45,629 nucleotides of DNA from positions 1 to 45,629 of the forward strand of contig JBBHKE010001136.1 of assembly GCA_037447655.1 (NCBI GenBank). Reading direction: 5' to 3'. Made by a program: the position numbers and the translations under genes. This document shows, one piece after another, positions 31,225-42,510 of the stretch. Every line of letters starts with the position of its first letter. The stretch's first letter is position 1. The stretch comes from Zygnema cylindricum. Its lineage: Eukaryota; Streptophyta; Zygnematophyceae; Zygnematales; Zygnemataceae. The notes under the pieces were generated by a model. The model searched no databases, was not told where the DNA came from, and worked only from the letters and a program-made list of their open reading frames with translations.

Positions 31225-34200
31225 ATGGTGAGTACCTCTCTCTGTGAACCTTTCTTTAAACCACTCGAATTTTCTTCGAATCACTCTTCCTCTCCCTCTT
31301 CCCTCCCTCTCTCCCTCTACCCCCATTCTACGCTCTCCCTTTCCGTCCTCCCTCCTCCCCTTCCTGTTTACTCAGTATGACAGCAAATTAGGTTGTGATT
31401 CCTTTCCAGATTCTCGCCTTCTGAAAATGACAAAAAAAAAAAAACTTCTGCAGTGATAAATTTTGGTATTCAGCCTAGTAGGTTACGGTGTCTGTTGGAC
31501 AGGCAAAGTTTCCAAGCCGATGTATTTTGTCTTTTTTTAATTTTCCTAGATGTCAACCGTAATATTGATTGTTTCTCTGAGTCTCAGTTGCTTTACCACT
31601 GTTGCGTGCAAATTCACCTTATGCTTTTGAGCGTCTGTAACTTTTTGAATGGCATAAGACGAGTCTGGATCTGTTTCTTATGGTTTTTAAGTGTCTTTAT
31701 TTTGTTGTAGTAGGCATTTTTGAGTTTCCATGATCGTGGATTGTCGTGCTATTACGTTTAGGTTGTTACATGTAGGATATCTACACTTGCTCCATTTGTC
31801 TTTTTTTATATTTACAGGAATATTATGGGTTCATATATGTTATATGTATAAAAAACAAAAAAAACATAATATAAAGTAACAAAAACGTATTGTGAGTCCC
31901 GAGCTCATATTATGTTGTTGTTTTCGTTTCTGTTTATTCTTCCTACATTTGTTGAAATTCTTAGAAGCTGTTAAACTGATTAGGTTTCAGGCTCCCTTTC
32001 TGCGGTTAATCACTGTAAATTTTCTGCTTTTAGGCTGTGCAAGACTACGGACTGATGTTTTAAAAAACAGAATCAACTAAGTTGCGTTGCTTGGAAATAA
32101 TTGTGGCAACCAAAGCACGCGACACATTCTAGCTCTCTAAACTTCTACATTTAATCTAGTAACAACGGTATATGTGTTCCTGTCTATAACGGGTCAGTTA
32201 GTGTGAGAACAGTAGTTATCTTCTTGGTATGACAATTAAGTGAAATGTTCAATTCAATTTTGTTGTTCATAACAAGTTTTTTGGAAATACCAAGACCTTA
32301 TGCTGATCATAATTTTTCTTTGGCAGGAAAACTTATGGAAAGAAGCTTTTCCAGTTGGCGTCGAGGTGAGAATGTTTGCTAAATTTATTCAAACTGAGTT
32401 TTCCATGTGTTTTTAAACAGTTGGAAAGACATGTCAGGGACATGTTCCAATAAGTAATCACATTCTTGTCCTCCTGCTATCTGTTTTGAACTGAGCCTCA
32501 TTTGTAGTGCCTTTTTGTTCTCACATTTACCCTTCTGCTTGTATACAGTGGGATCAAATCGACAAAGTTCACCACATGGGTTGGGAGTTTACCGATCTCG
32601 AAGTAAGAAACTCTATCACTGTGTTGTCTTTTATCTTATTCTATTTTGGTTAATGTTTTTCTTTTTCGATCAGCAATAATGCTTGTTTTTTGATAGAGAG
32701 TTACATCTCCTCTTGTGACATCCCTTCTTTGCTCTAATGTTGTTGTTTTCTGGACCCTTGCAGGAAGCTTTTGAGCCTGGGGGGGTTCTTCATGGTCAGA
32801 CCGTGTGGTTGTTTGGTTGCACAGAACGTAAGTATTAGAAAATAATGGATCTATATCACCCCTTTGTGTACTAATAAAGTTTTTCTGAGTGTTGAATTGC
32901 GTTTGCAAATGGTTTTCAATTGTGAGGACTACATGTGGATAGCAAATGAAAATCTGATGGTTTTTATGGGGTTCTTTTCATTTTCAGCTCAACATATCAA
33001 GTCATTAGGCTACGGAATTCATGTCCCTGCGATCATAGCGGTGAGTCTCTTTTTCTTAGGCTTTCATGATTTGCCACAAAAGGCAACTTGTTTTGCTGAA
33101 TTATCAAGAACCTTTTGCATTAACATTCAAGTCGAGAAATATGCTGAAATTTTCTGCATTGTTAGGCAACGACTATTATTATGTTTGGATTTTGATGATT
33201 ATTGATGTTGTTTAAAACATCTCAAACAAGCTTGTTACAGGTGCATGTAACTTGTGTTACATCGTTCCGTTTAACGCAATAGTTTCTCCAAACTTGTGAA
33301 GTTTCTACATTGTTGTGGTACACAAAAGGATTGATGATTTATTTTCGGTGGTTGATAATTTAGTGTCTTATGTTCCTGTTTTACAGGTGGTGTCTCCCAT
33401 TCCTCCATCGGATAAACTTGGAGTAAAATCTGTTCAAAGGGTAGAAGAAGAGATTGTGTCTATGAAGTCAATGAAGATGGCCTGGGTTCCTTTCATACCC
33501 GAAGATGAGTACGATTTGAATGCTATTTTCCCTTAAGAATGTTTGTTATATTCCTTTTTAATCCCAAATATTCTTCATTTTTTTGCTGTGGATTTTCTTG
33601 CAGAAAATGATCAATTTTATCGGGCCAAAAATGGCAAACATAATGAAACAAACAAATTAAATTATGTTTTTTTCTTTTTTTTTCTTTTTCAGGAATAAGC
33701 CCTTGGAACGATTGAAGGACACTAAAATTCACGTTATAAGGTGTACACAGCGCAGGTATGACAGCTTCACTTTGCTTTGACTTTATTTTTATGATGATCT
33801 TCAACCTCCACAATCTTTTATTTTGTCGTTCAACAGGGAAAAGGGGAAAACAACTTTTAAGTAAATAGGTGTGGTAACACGGCCTGACTTTTTAGAATCA
33901 CTTAACAATCTTCGCAGTTGTGCCGGTAATATCATCACTCTACATGCGAACGTCACGTAGAGATTTGCAAATGTCATGATACATATGTTTGTTTTTCACT
34001 TAATAATTTGCAAACGTCATGATAGATATGTTTATTCTATTTTATCTCAATATTTTTTTCGGGTGGAGGGGGGAGGGATTTGTTCTACACCAGAGCGGCG
34101 TTGAAACGCATAAATGAGGAAAAGATGCGTAAATATAACTACCTTCTCCCTTGTGAGTCTATTTTTTCTTCTTCTTTTGTCAAGTCTTGTTTAAAAGTTT

Positions 34201-37200
34201 TTTTTTTTGTGTCACATGCCTCTGTTGAACCAAACAGGAGGTTGAGATTCTAGGTTTCATGTTTTAGGTTCTCGGTTTTAGGTTTTGTGTTTAAGGTTTT
34301 AAGTTTTAAGTTTTAGGTTCACTTGAAAGATTTGAGAAGGTTTGGATTCGAGTTACTGATTTTGGTATAATGGGGTTCATATGAATCACAGACATCTACA
34401 AGCCGGACCAGGAGAAGGAATTAGAGTTTGACACGGTTCTTTCCATTATATACGAGTATGGCGAGAAAGGAACTCCTGTTATGTTTTGGGGAGGGGAGAG
34501 AAGGGAGGGGGGGTTGGGGGAAGGATAAAATAAACATCTTTAAGCATCCCTTTTTAAGTATCCAAGCTTTTAAATATTAACACTTCCAAGATCGATGTGT
34601 ATAACCAAAAGCTAGAGCTGAAGTTTCATTTTATGAACTTTGATGTATGGTATGTGTTTGTGTAGAAGTAGATGGTACAGTGAATAAGAGTGTTAATTTA
34701 GAAAGAATTTTCTTTTTACTCGGGGGTTTAATGTGTGCACAGATTGTTGCTGAGTACGATTGGGAATTTGACAAAGATAAGGATGTAAGCTTTTCTTCCT
34801 TCCCTCTTTATACATCTTTATTCATTTTTGGTCATTATTACATCATCGCATCACGTATACATATCTATGTATGCACATCTTATCTATACATGTAAACTCC
34901 AATCCAAACTTACTTTACAACTATTTAATTACTTTTGTTCTGATGGAAGCTCATGGCCACTTATTTGAGTTCAAAATTGAGGTCAGTTCAAAACAATCCA
35001 CACTAGTTCATGTAAGGTACACCGTGTATGGTTATTAAAGTTGACAACACGACATAGATGCCTTTACATACTAGCTCTTGAACTTAAAATATCACTTTTT
35101 TTTATTCTTAATGCTAGCCTTTTAAACGGATCTGCATGTCATTCAGAACTGAATCATAAAACCTCAATAAATCCTAGAAAATTCATGCAAAAGACTGTAC
35201 AAAGGCAAGAAGCCTGCTGGACATCTCTTCTTTCCACAAATTTAAAAGATATGTGTGGTTTAAGGGTTTTCATCGCGGTGATGGACTCTAATTTGTGCGT
35301 AATCATCCAATATAGGGACTGAGAACTAATATGGTCTGCAGTAACCCTAAAATTTTTTTAGGGACTGTGGCGTACAGGAATTCTTAGAACAGGTTTTCAC
35401 AACAGAGAGTGGTTATCCGGCAGAAGAGCGTGATAACTTCTGGGTAAGTCGACATTAATTCTGTTTAATGTTTTTTTTTGAGTTTGAGGTTAGTCAATTG
35501 GAGAGAGGTAGGGAGAGTGGGTTATTATCTTCGCATATTCTGCATGTCAAAGATCTGTCGAGATCATTATGGAAGACAAAAGATCAAAGTTTCGTAAGAA
35601 ATTTTAAAGAGAAGTTTTCTAACATTAAGAACAAGGAATTGTTACCTTTCATTGTTTGAAACCAAACGGAAGGCCTTTGTGTTATGTTTTTAAAGAAGAT
35701 CATATAGTCGAGTGGAAATATATCTTTTGGAAAAAGAGGATTGAATCAATAATAAGGTGTTTTTGTTTCTCTTCGTTTTTTGCTTCTGTTTTGTGTTCCG
35801 TGGTTTTCAATTCTAGCAATATTGTTTGGCGGAGGGGGAGACAAGCAAGGCTCAATTCAAGGCGGTAAGTGTTTTTGTATTTAAAAGAAGGGGGAGAGAG
35901 AGGGAGAGAGGATGAAGAGGCAGAGGGAGGGAGAGGCAGAGCGAGAGGGAGAGCGAGAGGGAGAGGGAGACAGGGGTGTTTTTTTTTTCTTCCTTTGTCG
36001 TTTTGCACTATGTTCATAACTTCATTTTTGAGCTACGACTATTCTCGTCATTACTTGACGATAAAACGGATACAAACCGGTATAACGAATCAAATATTAG
36101 TACAATCATCAGTATTTAATTCTCGATGGGTTCAATAGAGCCGGAGTCCACACTATTTTAAGTGAGGAAAAGACAACAATTTTGTGTTTGCCGGGTTTTA
36201 TTGGAGGTAGGTAGGGAGAGGGAGAGAGAGGGGGAGGGGGAGGGGGAAGAACAGGATCGGGATGATTGTTACGGAAAGGGACATGGTTTTCAATAAATCG
36301 TGATATACTACCACAAATTTAGCAATTGAACCCATCTGTTGATTTGCTTGCTCAAAAGAATTTCACACGTGGAATTTTATGAGCTGTTTGATTTACAAGT
36401 TTTATTTGTATTTTTTGTGCACATACTTTTGTACAATTACCACGATTGCATATATGGTTTTGTTTTCAGGTGTCATATTACATGTAGAATCGAAGTTTAT
36501 AACCACATTGTTATCACTCAAATATTATTTCTGGATAATTATATTGAAACCTTTGTATTGGGTAATGGTACACAATGAAATCTTTCTTATAGACAGTGCT
36601 GATAGATAATATTTTTTATGTATAATGCTTCTCAAATCTTTCTGAAAAATAATCAGAATCGAATCTTTATTACAGATTATGCTTTGAATCTTTCTTACAT
36701 ATAAGATTTCTCAAAACATTTTCAGGTCACGATTCACTAATAATATCTGTGATATGTGTATCGTAAATCTCTTTATTTTTTTGTTTTAGGAGAAAGATGC
36801 AAAAAAACGGCAACGGGAAGCCACCGCGCCTGCTGAATTGGACGCATTGAAAGACCTGAAAATATACAAGTTTTATCCTTCAGAAACTGAAAACGTTCCA
36901 GATTTCTCGGAATCTAATGTAGGTTCTCTATTTTTTTTCGACCACATACCTTCTATGTCTGTTTTGAGTTTAAAATTTCCTAACTCTCGCGAAATTTCTT
37001 CATGCCACACTAGTCGTCTTTGGTTGGAGAGAAGTAGCGTAAGTGTTGTCTGTGATTGAACTCTCCCTCTTTTTTAACCTTTGCTTTTGTGTCCTGTTTT
37101 TGCAGGAATCTTTTATCAACAGATATTACGGGAAAGCCCACAAAGTGTTTCCCGCAATTCTTCCTCGTAAGTTTTCATGGGGAAACAACAACACTCGTAA

Positions 37201-37303
37201 TACGAATCAGGGAGTACCAACGGCAGGAGAAGTTGAAGTCACAGGCAAGCGGAAGCGGAAAAGTTCTAACGGAGTGACAAGCAAAAAGAAGCGGAAAGTT
37301 TAA
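31225..37303 (+). CDS. HIT4: HIT4-like (HEAT-INTOLERANT 4) nuclear protein, 14 exons
   Basis: Exons: 31225-31227 (ATG only), 32327-32365, 32549-32602, 32764-32827, 32988-33040, 33387-33508, 33693-33755, 34094-34152, 34392-34477, 34743-34784, 35378-35443, 35817-35864, 36790-36918, 37106-37303. They join in phase to 341 residues. Matches to Arabidopsis HIT4 are ENLWKEAFPVG-EWDQ, FGCTEPQ, HVPAIIAVVSPIPPSDKLGV, the SVQR-EEEIVSMKSMKMAW region, CTQRRAALK, AEYDWEFD, IYKFYP and FINRYYGKAHKV. HIT4 is known as a plant nuclear protein needed for heat-induced chromocentre decondensation and release of transcriptional silencing. The lysine-rich N-terminus of Arabidopsis HIT4 is absent; instead the C-terminus ends in KRKRK and SKKKRKV, a likely bipartite NLS. 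The exon 9 donor is GTTATG, weak but supported by frame and homology. The microexon start is inferred because ATG/GTGAGT gives a phase-0 join one residue before the conserved block. A phase-compatible alternative 3' end exists. Confidence 0.88.
31288..31365 (+). repeat. CT-rich tract in HIT4-like intron 1
   Basis: CTCCCTCT-type units in the first intron, on the opposite strand orientation to the purine tracts further downstream. Confidence 0.7.
34240..34322 (+). repeat. GGTTTTA/AGTTTTA short tandem repeat
   Basis: Seven- to ten-base variants of GGTTTTA and AGTTTTA repeat in intron 8 of the HIT4-like gene. It resembles but is not a plant telomere (TTTAGGG) array. Confidence 0.6.
35884..35974 (+). 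repeat. Polypurine tract in HIT4-like intron 12
   Basis: GGGAGAGAGAGG and GAGGGAGAG units just after exon 12. A second smaller tract lies at 36206-36250 in the same intron. Confidence 0.88.
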
Positions 37304-38443
37304 AATCGGAAGAGAGGAAAATGGAGAGGTGAGAGAGGAGGGTGGGAGGGAAGAGGGGGCGGGAATGAGAAAAAAAAACAAAGGAGAGAGAGGGGGTTGG
37401 TGGGTACAAAAGAAAGGAAAATTAAGTTTGATGCCTTCACTATCATCGTGAACTGTTTCCTCTTTTTTTTTTTTTTTTTAGTTTGGTTTATTTCCTTCGT
37501 TCGGTTTGAAAATGATCGCTTTTATTTTTTTGAAAGAGTTGAAAATAACCTTTCTTTGTTTTATTATTTGCGGGGATTTTAGTTTTCTGGAATTTAAGAT
37601 TTTTGGGCTAATTGTTTATGGTGTCTTTTTTATGACAAAATGTATGTGTTTTTATGAAAGAATTTTCACAATTCTTGTTGAAATGTTATCATTGTTTGCA
37701 CATTTCTTGTTCGTACCTTCATCAATTTTGTCATGATTTTGTTTACAAAAACTGTTTACAAAAAGTTTGTTTTCAATATGTTTGTTTTCTTGTTTTTTTG
37801 GTAGCCTACTTCTTTCATTTTTGTAACTCTTAGTGCTGGTTTTTTATTTCTCGTCTTATATACAAATATTAGTGGCATCGAATGTTCCGTAATTTCCAAA
37901 AGCATTTTTACCTATTTTGATATAATTAGTGTTACCATTTAACTTTCTAGTTTTTTTTTTGTGCGTGACTTTTTCATTTCAAGTGTTAATGTACTCAAAG
38001 GTGTGACGTCACGCATTTTATTTTAAAGCCTGTGATATATTAACTTACAGCATTATCATTGAGGAAGAGAGAGAGGATGAGGGAGAGGGAGAGATGAAAA
38101 GAGAGAAAGGGATGTGGTATTTTTTTGGCATGTGGTAATCGAATTCGCCCGAGGGAAATTTATTTAAAGAGGTTCTGAAATTTATTTTGACAAATCACCA
38201 AGATTTTGAGAAAGGTTTTGAGTTTTCTCTTCGTTTCCTGAGATGTCTTTTGTTTTTTGAGAGTTGTTCCCTCCCTCTCCCGGTTCCTCTCCCTTCCCTC
38301 CCCTTCCCCCTTTTCCCTCTCCCTCCGACTTTGAACAAAAAAAAGGTTGATAATACACCGCTTTTTCTCGTCTTCTTGCAAAACTGGATACTATTTGTTT
38401 TTTTCCTTTTATTATTATTTTTTTTTTGCTCTTGTACCAACAG
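37304..38443. other. HIT4-like 3' region or terminal intron
   Basis: A purine tract (37310-37400) follows the stop codon, then T-rich sequence. It may be the 3' UTR of the 341-residue form, or an intron if the donor at 37167 is used. No separate gene is recognised. Confidence 0.4.
38268..38332 (+). repeat. Pyrimidine (CTCCCT)n tract
   Basis: CCCTCTCCC and CCCTTCCC units, the same motif class as the other tracts, here on the pyrimidine strand. Confidence 0.85.
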
Positions 38444-38547
38444 TATTACCGACTATCGAAAAAGTGGTCGTAATCGAGGCTGATCCATTATGGCCTCTTC
38501 CCTCGGAACAAAAATATTGTTTTAGTGCGGACAGTTTATCGCTTTAA
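38444..38547 (+). CDS. Candidate terminal exon downstream of HIT4-like gene
   Basis: The acceptor CCAACAG is followed by a frame with LPTIEKVVVIEADPLWPLPS, running to a stop at 38545-38547. It would join the HIT4-like alternative donor at 37167 in phase (phase 1). I do not recognise the peptide. It may be an alternative last exon or part of an unrelated gene. Confidence 0.3.
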
Positions 38548-38723
38548 TTTGATCTTCCCTTTCTTATCCTTCTTTTTATTGCTTTGCTGATTCATGCTCT
38601 TATCCCGTTAAATGGTGTTTTTAATGCCAGTTTCTGTTCTTATTCAGTTTTCATTTTGCCTTTGCTTGTTCTTATTCAGTTTTTATATTGGTGATTTTGG
38701 CGGACACTTTTTTTTTTTTGCAG

Positions 38724-38785
38724 GATTGAGGGGCAGAAGCGGCGGCGCAGCAAGCCAGGCGCTCGCAGAGGAGGAGGACGAACTT
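38724..38785 (+). CDS. Candidate alternative 3' exon of the HIT4-like gene (first)
   Basis: A T11-GCAG acceptor and a GTAGAC donor bound 62 nt that are far more GC-rich than the surroundings. In the frame set by the GTAAGT donor at 37167 it encodes LRGRSGGAASQALAEEEDEL and ends in phase 0. It could replace the NLS-like tail of the main form. The function of the peptide is unknown. Confidence 0.4.
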
Positions 38786-39725
38786 GTAGACATTTCGGAA
38801 TTTTTTAGTGTTTTATATGTCTAATTGTACACTGGGAAAGATCTTTTGATTTATGTTGCTCATAAATGAGAATAATTTTGTAGGCAGAAGGCTCGTCTAG
38901 TACCTTTTTTCTTTTGCAGTTTGAAATGTAAACCCTGAAGATCCTAAAAACCATGTTTCATAAGAAGTTATGCAGTTTTTAGTGATCGAGTTTTGGGCAA
39001 TACAGTGTACAGAAGTTTCTCCTTGTATTCCAGAAATCTGAAGGCCAAAAAGTGTATCAAATTTATGTATTCTATGAATGAAATTTAATTTTCTGATAAT
39101 TTAATTATCGTATGACTTTCCAAAACTCTTTGGTTGTAAATGCGCAATTAACCTTTTGTGGCTAAAAATGTGGAGGAAATTCCACAAATCATAAGATAAA
39201 AATACATGTTCGCGCGTTATTTAAAAGCGACTTTTGTTGACCCTGAAAGCCAATAATAGGTCAAAAAGTATGCACAAAAGAAAAGGTAAAAGTATAAGCA
39301 AAAGTTAAAGTGTTCTCAAATTGCATAATGATTGCACTGTATATGGTGCAAGCTGCATAAAGAGTCATGCAAAGACCAAGAATATAAGTGAAAGTATTCC
39401 TAAATGCTTATTACAACTGACTGCACTGTCGTACACCGTTATTGAGGTGGGTTTTTTTTTTTTGTCGCATTTTGTTTTCTTGGGTTTTTTTTTTGTTTCA
39501 TTTCGTTTCTTTTGTACTCATTTCGTTACGCTCTCTTTCACACCTTGTTTTGTTTTTTTCAGATTTTTTTTTTTTTTTTTCTTTGGGAGTTTTTTTTACT
39601 TTTTCTGTTTTCTACAAATTCCCCCATCTTCTTTTTGATTTTTTTTTCTTTTTTGCTTCTTTTGTCTTTTTCTTATTTTTCTTTTCTTTTACTTTTTCTT
39701 TCTTTTTTCTATTTTTTTTCTTTAG

Positions 39726-39797
39726 ATGGGTCGATCGGCAACCTCGCAAGAATTTGAAGCCATTTTGGCGAAAGAGGGAGAGGAGGAGCTCCTGCAG
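39726..39797 (+). CDS. Candidate alternative 3' exon of the HIT4-like gene (second)
   Basis: A long T-rich tract and TTTAG acceptor precede 24 codons starting MGRSATSQEFEAILAKEG and ending ELLQ, in phase 0, matching the end phase of 38724-38785. GTACTAAATAG follows as a possible donor; without splicing the frame stops about ten codons later. Its further exons, if any, are cut off by MITE debris and the duplicated thiolase block. Confidence 0.4.
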
Positions 39798-39939
39798 GTA
39801 CTAAATAGAAGGGAAAAGACAAAGTAGAAAGTAAAAGACGCAGAAAAAAGACAAAATAGAAGGAAAGAGATAAAATAGAAAGAGAAAGACAAAATTAGCA
39901 TAATTTGTTATCTATACCGTGATGGATCAACGCGTTTCT

Positions 39940-40036
39940 CGTTGTGACACGTAGCGGTGAAGTTGTTTAATTTCGATAATCGATATATCGAATATCGAAA
40001 TTATCGCGATATGGTTTTACTTGATACACAACATTA
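39940..40036. mobile_element. Remnant of a hAT-like MITE end
   Basis: TTGATACACAACATTA at 40021-40036 is a diverged right terminus. It is preceded by an almost self-complementary block around CGATATATCG (39976-40010) with the family's CGATA/TATCG motifs. No clear left terminus or target duplication. It directly abuts the duplicated thiolase block. Confidence 0.55.
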
Positions 40037-41690
40037 ACAATTGGCCTTGAAGCTTTTGTTATTCTTTCCTCAATCCTTTCTTATGTACACCAATTTGTTT
40101 AATCTATCAAACTACGTCTTGCTTGGTAGTACATGCTTCTTCAACCCTTTTGCCATCATTTTTTCCAACAAAGTCCATATGTCAGAAATAGTCTATGCAA
40201 TAGGAAATGAACTGGAAAAACGTTTTGCAGCCTTAGGTTTCATTTCTCATCTCCATTACACACATCTCAAAAGTCAATATTGTGGTCTTGCCTGAGAATG
40301 GTATAAGATTGAAGAGTAACAAAAACTGATGCTGTGAGGACGACCTTCTTACGAAGCATAATTTCAGATCTGAATGATACACTTCACTGTTAACCTTAAT
40401 ATCAACAATTTCCTCCCGCTTTCTTTGGCTCTCTGATGACAATCAACTATTTTTTCCTTTGACGCTTAATACAGCCATCCACATTATTTAGACCAGAAAT
40501 AGAAATTCGAGCACTTGGACCAGAAATTAGAACACAGTCTTCCTTATCGCTTGACATTAAAATAGCAATGCACGGTGTGCAAAGTTAAGGTCCAACGAGT
40601 GAGATAATCCTACAGCTTCTTCGAGATGAAAGAAGATAATGCTGTCTTTTAAAATTTATCACTCAATTGTGAATAACTAGTATGAGTAAAACCAACATGT
40701 AACCAGTTTTCAGTTTGAAAAAACACTCGATTTATTTCCAGGATATACAATACAGAGAAAAAAATAGGATGTGTAAAACATCTCTTCAAGCTCACCCCAT
40801 TATTGTCAAAACAAAAGATACAGAATTTTTTTTTTTTCCTTCAAAACTGGATTTTAGTTTTAAAACGGTCAGATTGATAAACTCGGCCTCAAATTGGAAA
40901 AAACAACAAAATTTGTCAATAGCACAGCGATATCTGAAATGTTAACTACTTCCAAGGTTCACGTTTTCTTGAAAAGCTCTGCCTCAAATCAAAAACAATG
41001 AAAAAAAACCTCATTTCCTATTCACATAGTTGATTCGCCTTTCCTGAATAGAAGGTATCAACTGCTTACTTAGCGTCTTTTGACAAGAGATTGTTCCCTT
41101 GAATTGGAAGAGCATTGGTGGGAGGATCCACTACACTACCCCTTTCAAACACAGCTGCTGGCCCCATTCCCGACCCTGCAAGATGGCCAAGACAACAATC
41201 CATAATTATATAAAAAAAAGTCAGCACGTTGTTACATAAGCAATAAAAGCAGAAAATAATTGCACTTTAGAAAGACCGACCAAGAAGCGAACCTCCGAGA
41301 AATTCTTTAGTGTCTCGCAATTCGAAAAAGCACAAAACCTAACACAACCAAGCATGAAGCAACTCACTTTCAACATGAAGTACTACTGTTAAAAAATAGT
41401 AAAAATGGTTACCAAACAGAATCGGCTGAATGATATGATATGCTTTACTGTACACATACAGCCTCTAGCAACAATTGATGCGTCCATAGCCAATGCCATG
41501 CCTGGGTGACATCCCACCATAGCGCCTTGTACTTACCGATGCACATAGACACGACACCAAAGCGGCAATCTTTTCCACGGCGCTTCATTTCATGCAACAA
41601 AGTGGCCACACAACGAGCTCCTGTAAATGTTCAACATACAAAAAAGACTGTTAGCATACGCCCACAATATTACAAACTCCATTTGCAAAT
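40037..41690. repeat. Copy of the thiolase 3' block (about 1.65 kb)
   Basis: It aligns with 9434-11006 in the same orientation, with dispersed substitutions and an insertion of roughly 70 bp near 40465-40540. The left boundary coincides with the MITE remnant at 40036. The right boundary falls within the intron between exons 12 and 11 of the parent gene. Confidence 0.88.
41066..41620 (-). pseudogene. Partial thiolase copy: exons 12 and 13 only
   Basis: Exons 41620-41537 and 41175-41066 (minus) are homologous to the last two thiolase exons. Splice sites and frame are intact, and exon 12 is unchanged at protein level. Exon 13 has two replacements: Ala to Pro after GSGMG, and Val to Gly near the end (PIQGNN). 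Exons 1-11 are absent, so the Cys and His of the active site (135 and 390) are lost and only the second Cys, in SMCIG, remains. It cannot encode a thiolase. Its preserved introns show a DNA-level duplication, not retrocopying. Confidence 0.9.
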
Positions 41691-42189
41691 AGTGGATGTA
41701 AATAATCTATCACTTTTGTAGATGATGCATCTATAAAAGTAGGAGTGTACTTTTTAACATAAATTTATGGTCTTAGGTAAGTTTAGTTTGAAATCTTTTG
41801 TGGGAAAGAAATTTGGTCAAAAGGTTTAGAAAGTGCAAACTGATAGGGTTTAAGAGCGTGTATAGAAAGATTTCAAACGTTTTCTAAGAAATGAATGGAC
41901 AAAACGTCAGTCAATGAAGGAATAGCTGCCCCTTATTTTCCGCTTAAATCAGCTTTGTAGCAAAACCCATGAATAGGACTTTTATGGTATATTCCAGGAA
42001 TTTCCCTCAAAGGTTTTAGGAATACAATAGCTACCACTATCTATGTTAGGAATATGAGTCTGATAAAAGCTTTTGTTGGTAAAGTCCTCCAGGAAGTATA
42101 GTTAATAAAGAAGCCTAATGAATTTTAGAATCATTCGGCAATATTGTCTATGAACTCCCTACTAACAAGCTAAAATTCGCAAAAATATG
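41691..42189. other. No gene recognised
   Basis: AT-rich DNA after the duplicated block, without coding similarity that I can recognise. Confidence 0.4.
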
Positions 42190-42510
42190 AGTTTGTTTTG
42201 GGATCTTCAAATGGACAAAAGACAACTAGAGAGACAAAGGAGACAAGGAAGAATGAAAAGCTCCAAATTGAGTTACAGATGGAGGAGGGAAATTTTAGGC
42301 CACAAAAAGTTTTTGAGACTCCTTGGGGACGCTCGTGTTTTGAACAACTACAAAACCAGACAGAATCTTCTAAAATAATATAAATTTCTGATTCTGATGA
42401 TAAAAATGAAAGACAAATGCAAGGACACAAATATCTATTCCAAGAGATTTCGGTTTTGAGCAAAAGATTTGAGAGCTCGTTTATCGACCCAATTTTTTGC
42501 AAGCTTTAAC
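42190..42510 (+). pseudogene. Possible Ty1/copia remnant, N-terminal part
   Basis: Overlapping short frames rich in charged residues and Gln (for example GQKTTRETKETRKNEKLQI) lie about 0.7 kb upstream of a clear copia RT remnant. They could belong to the linker between integrase and RT. No diagnostic motif is present. Confidence 0.2.

Noticed and set aside
34240-34322. Interstitial telomere repeat
   Set aside because: The units are GGTTTTA/AGTTTTA variants, not TTTAGGG, and lie inside an intron.
39442-39804. Phe-rich 120-residue frame
   Set aside because: Produced by the long T-rich tract before the acceptor at 39725.
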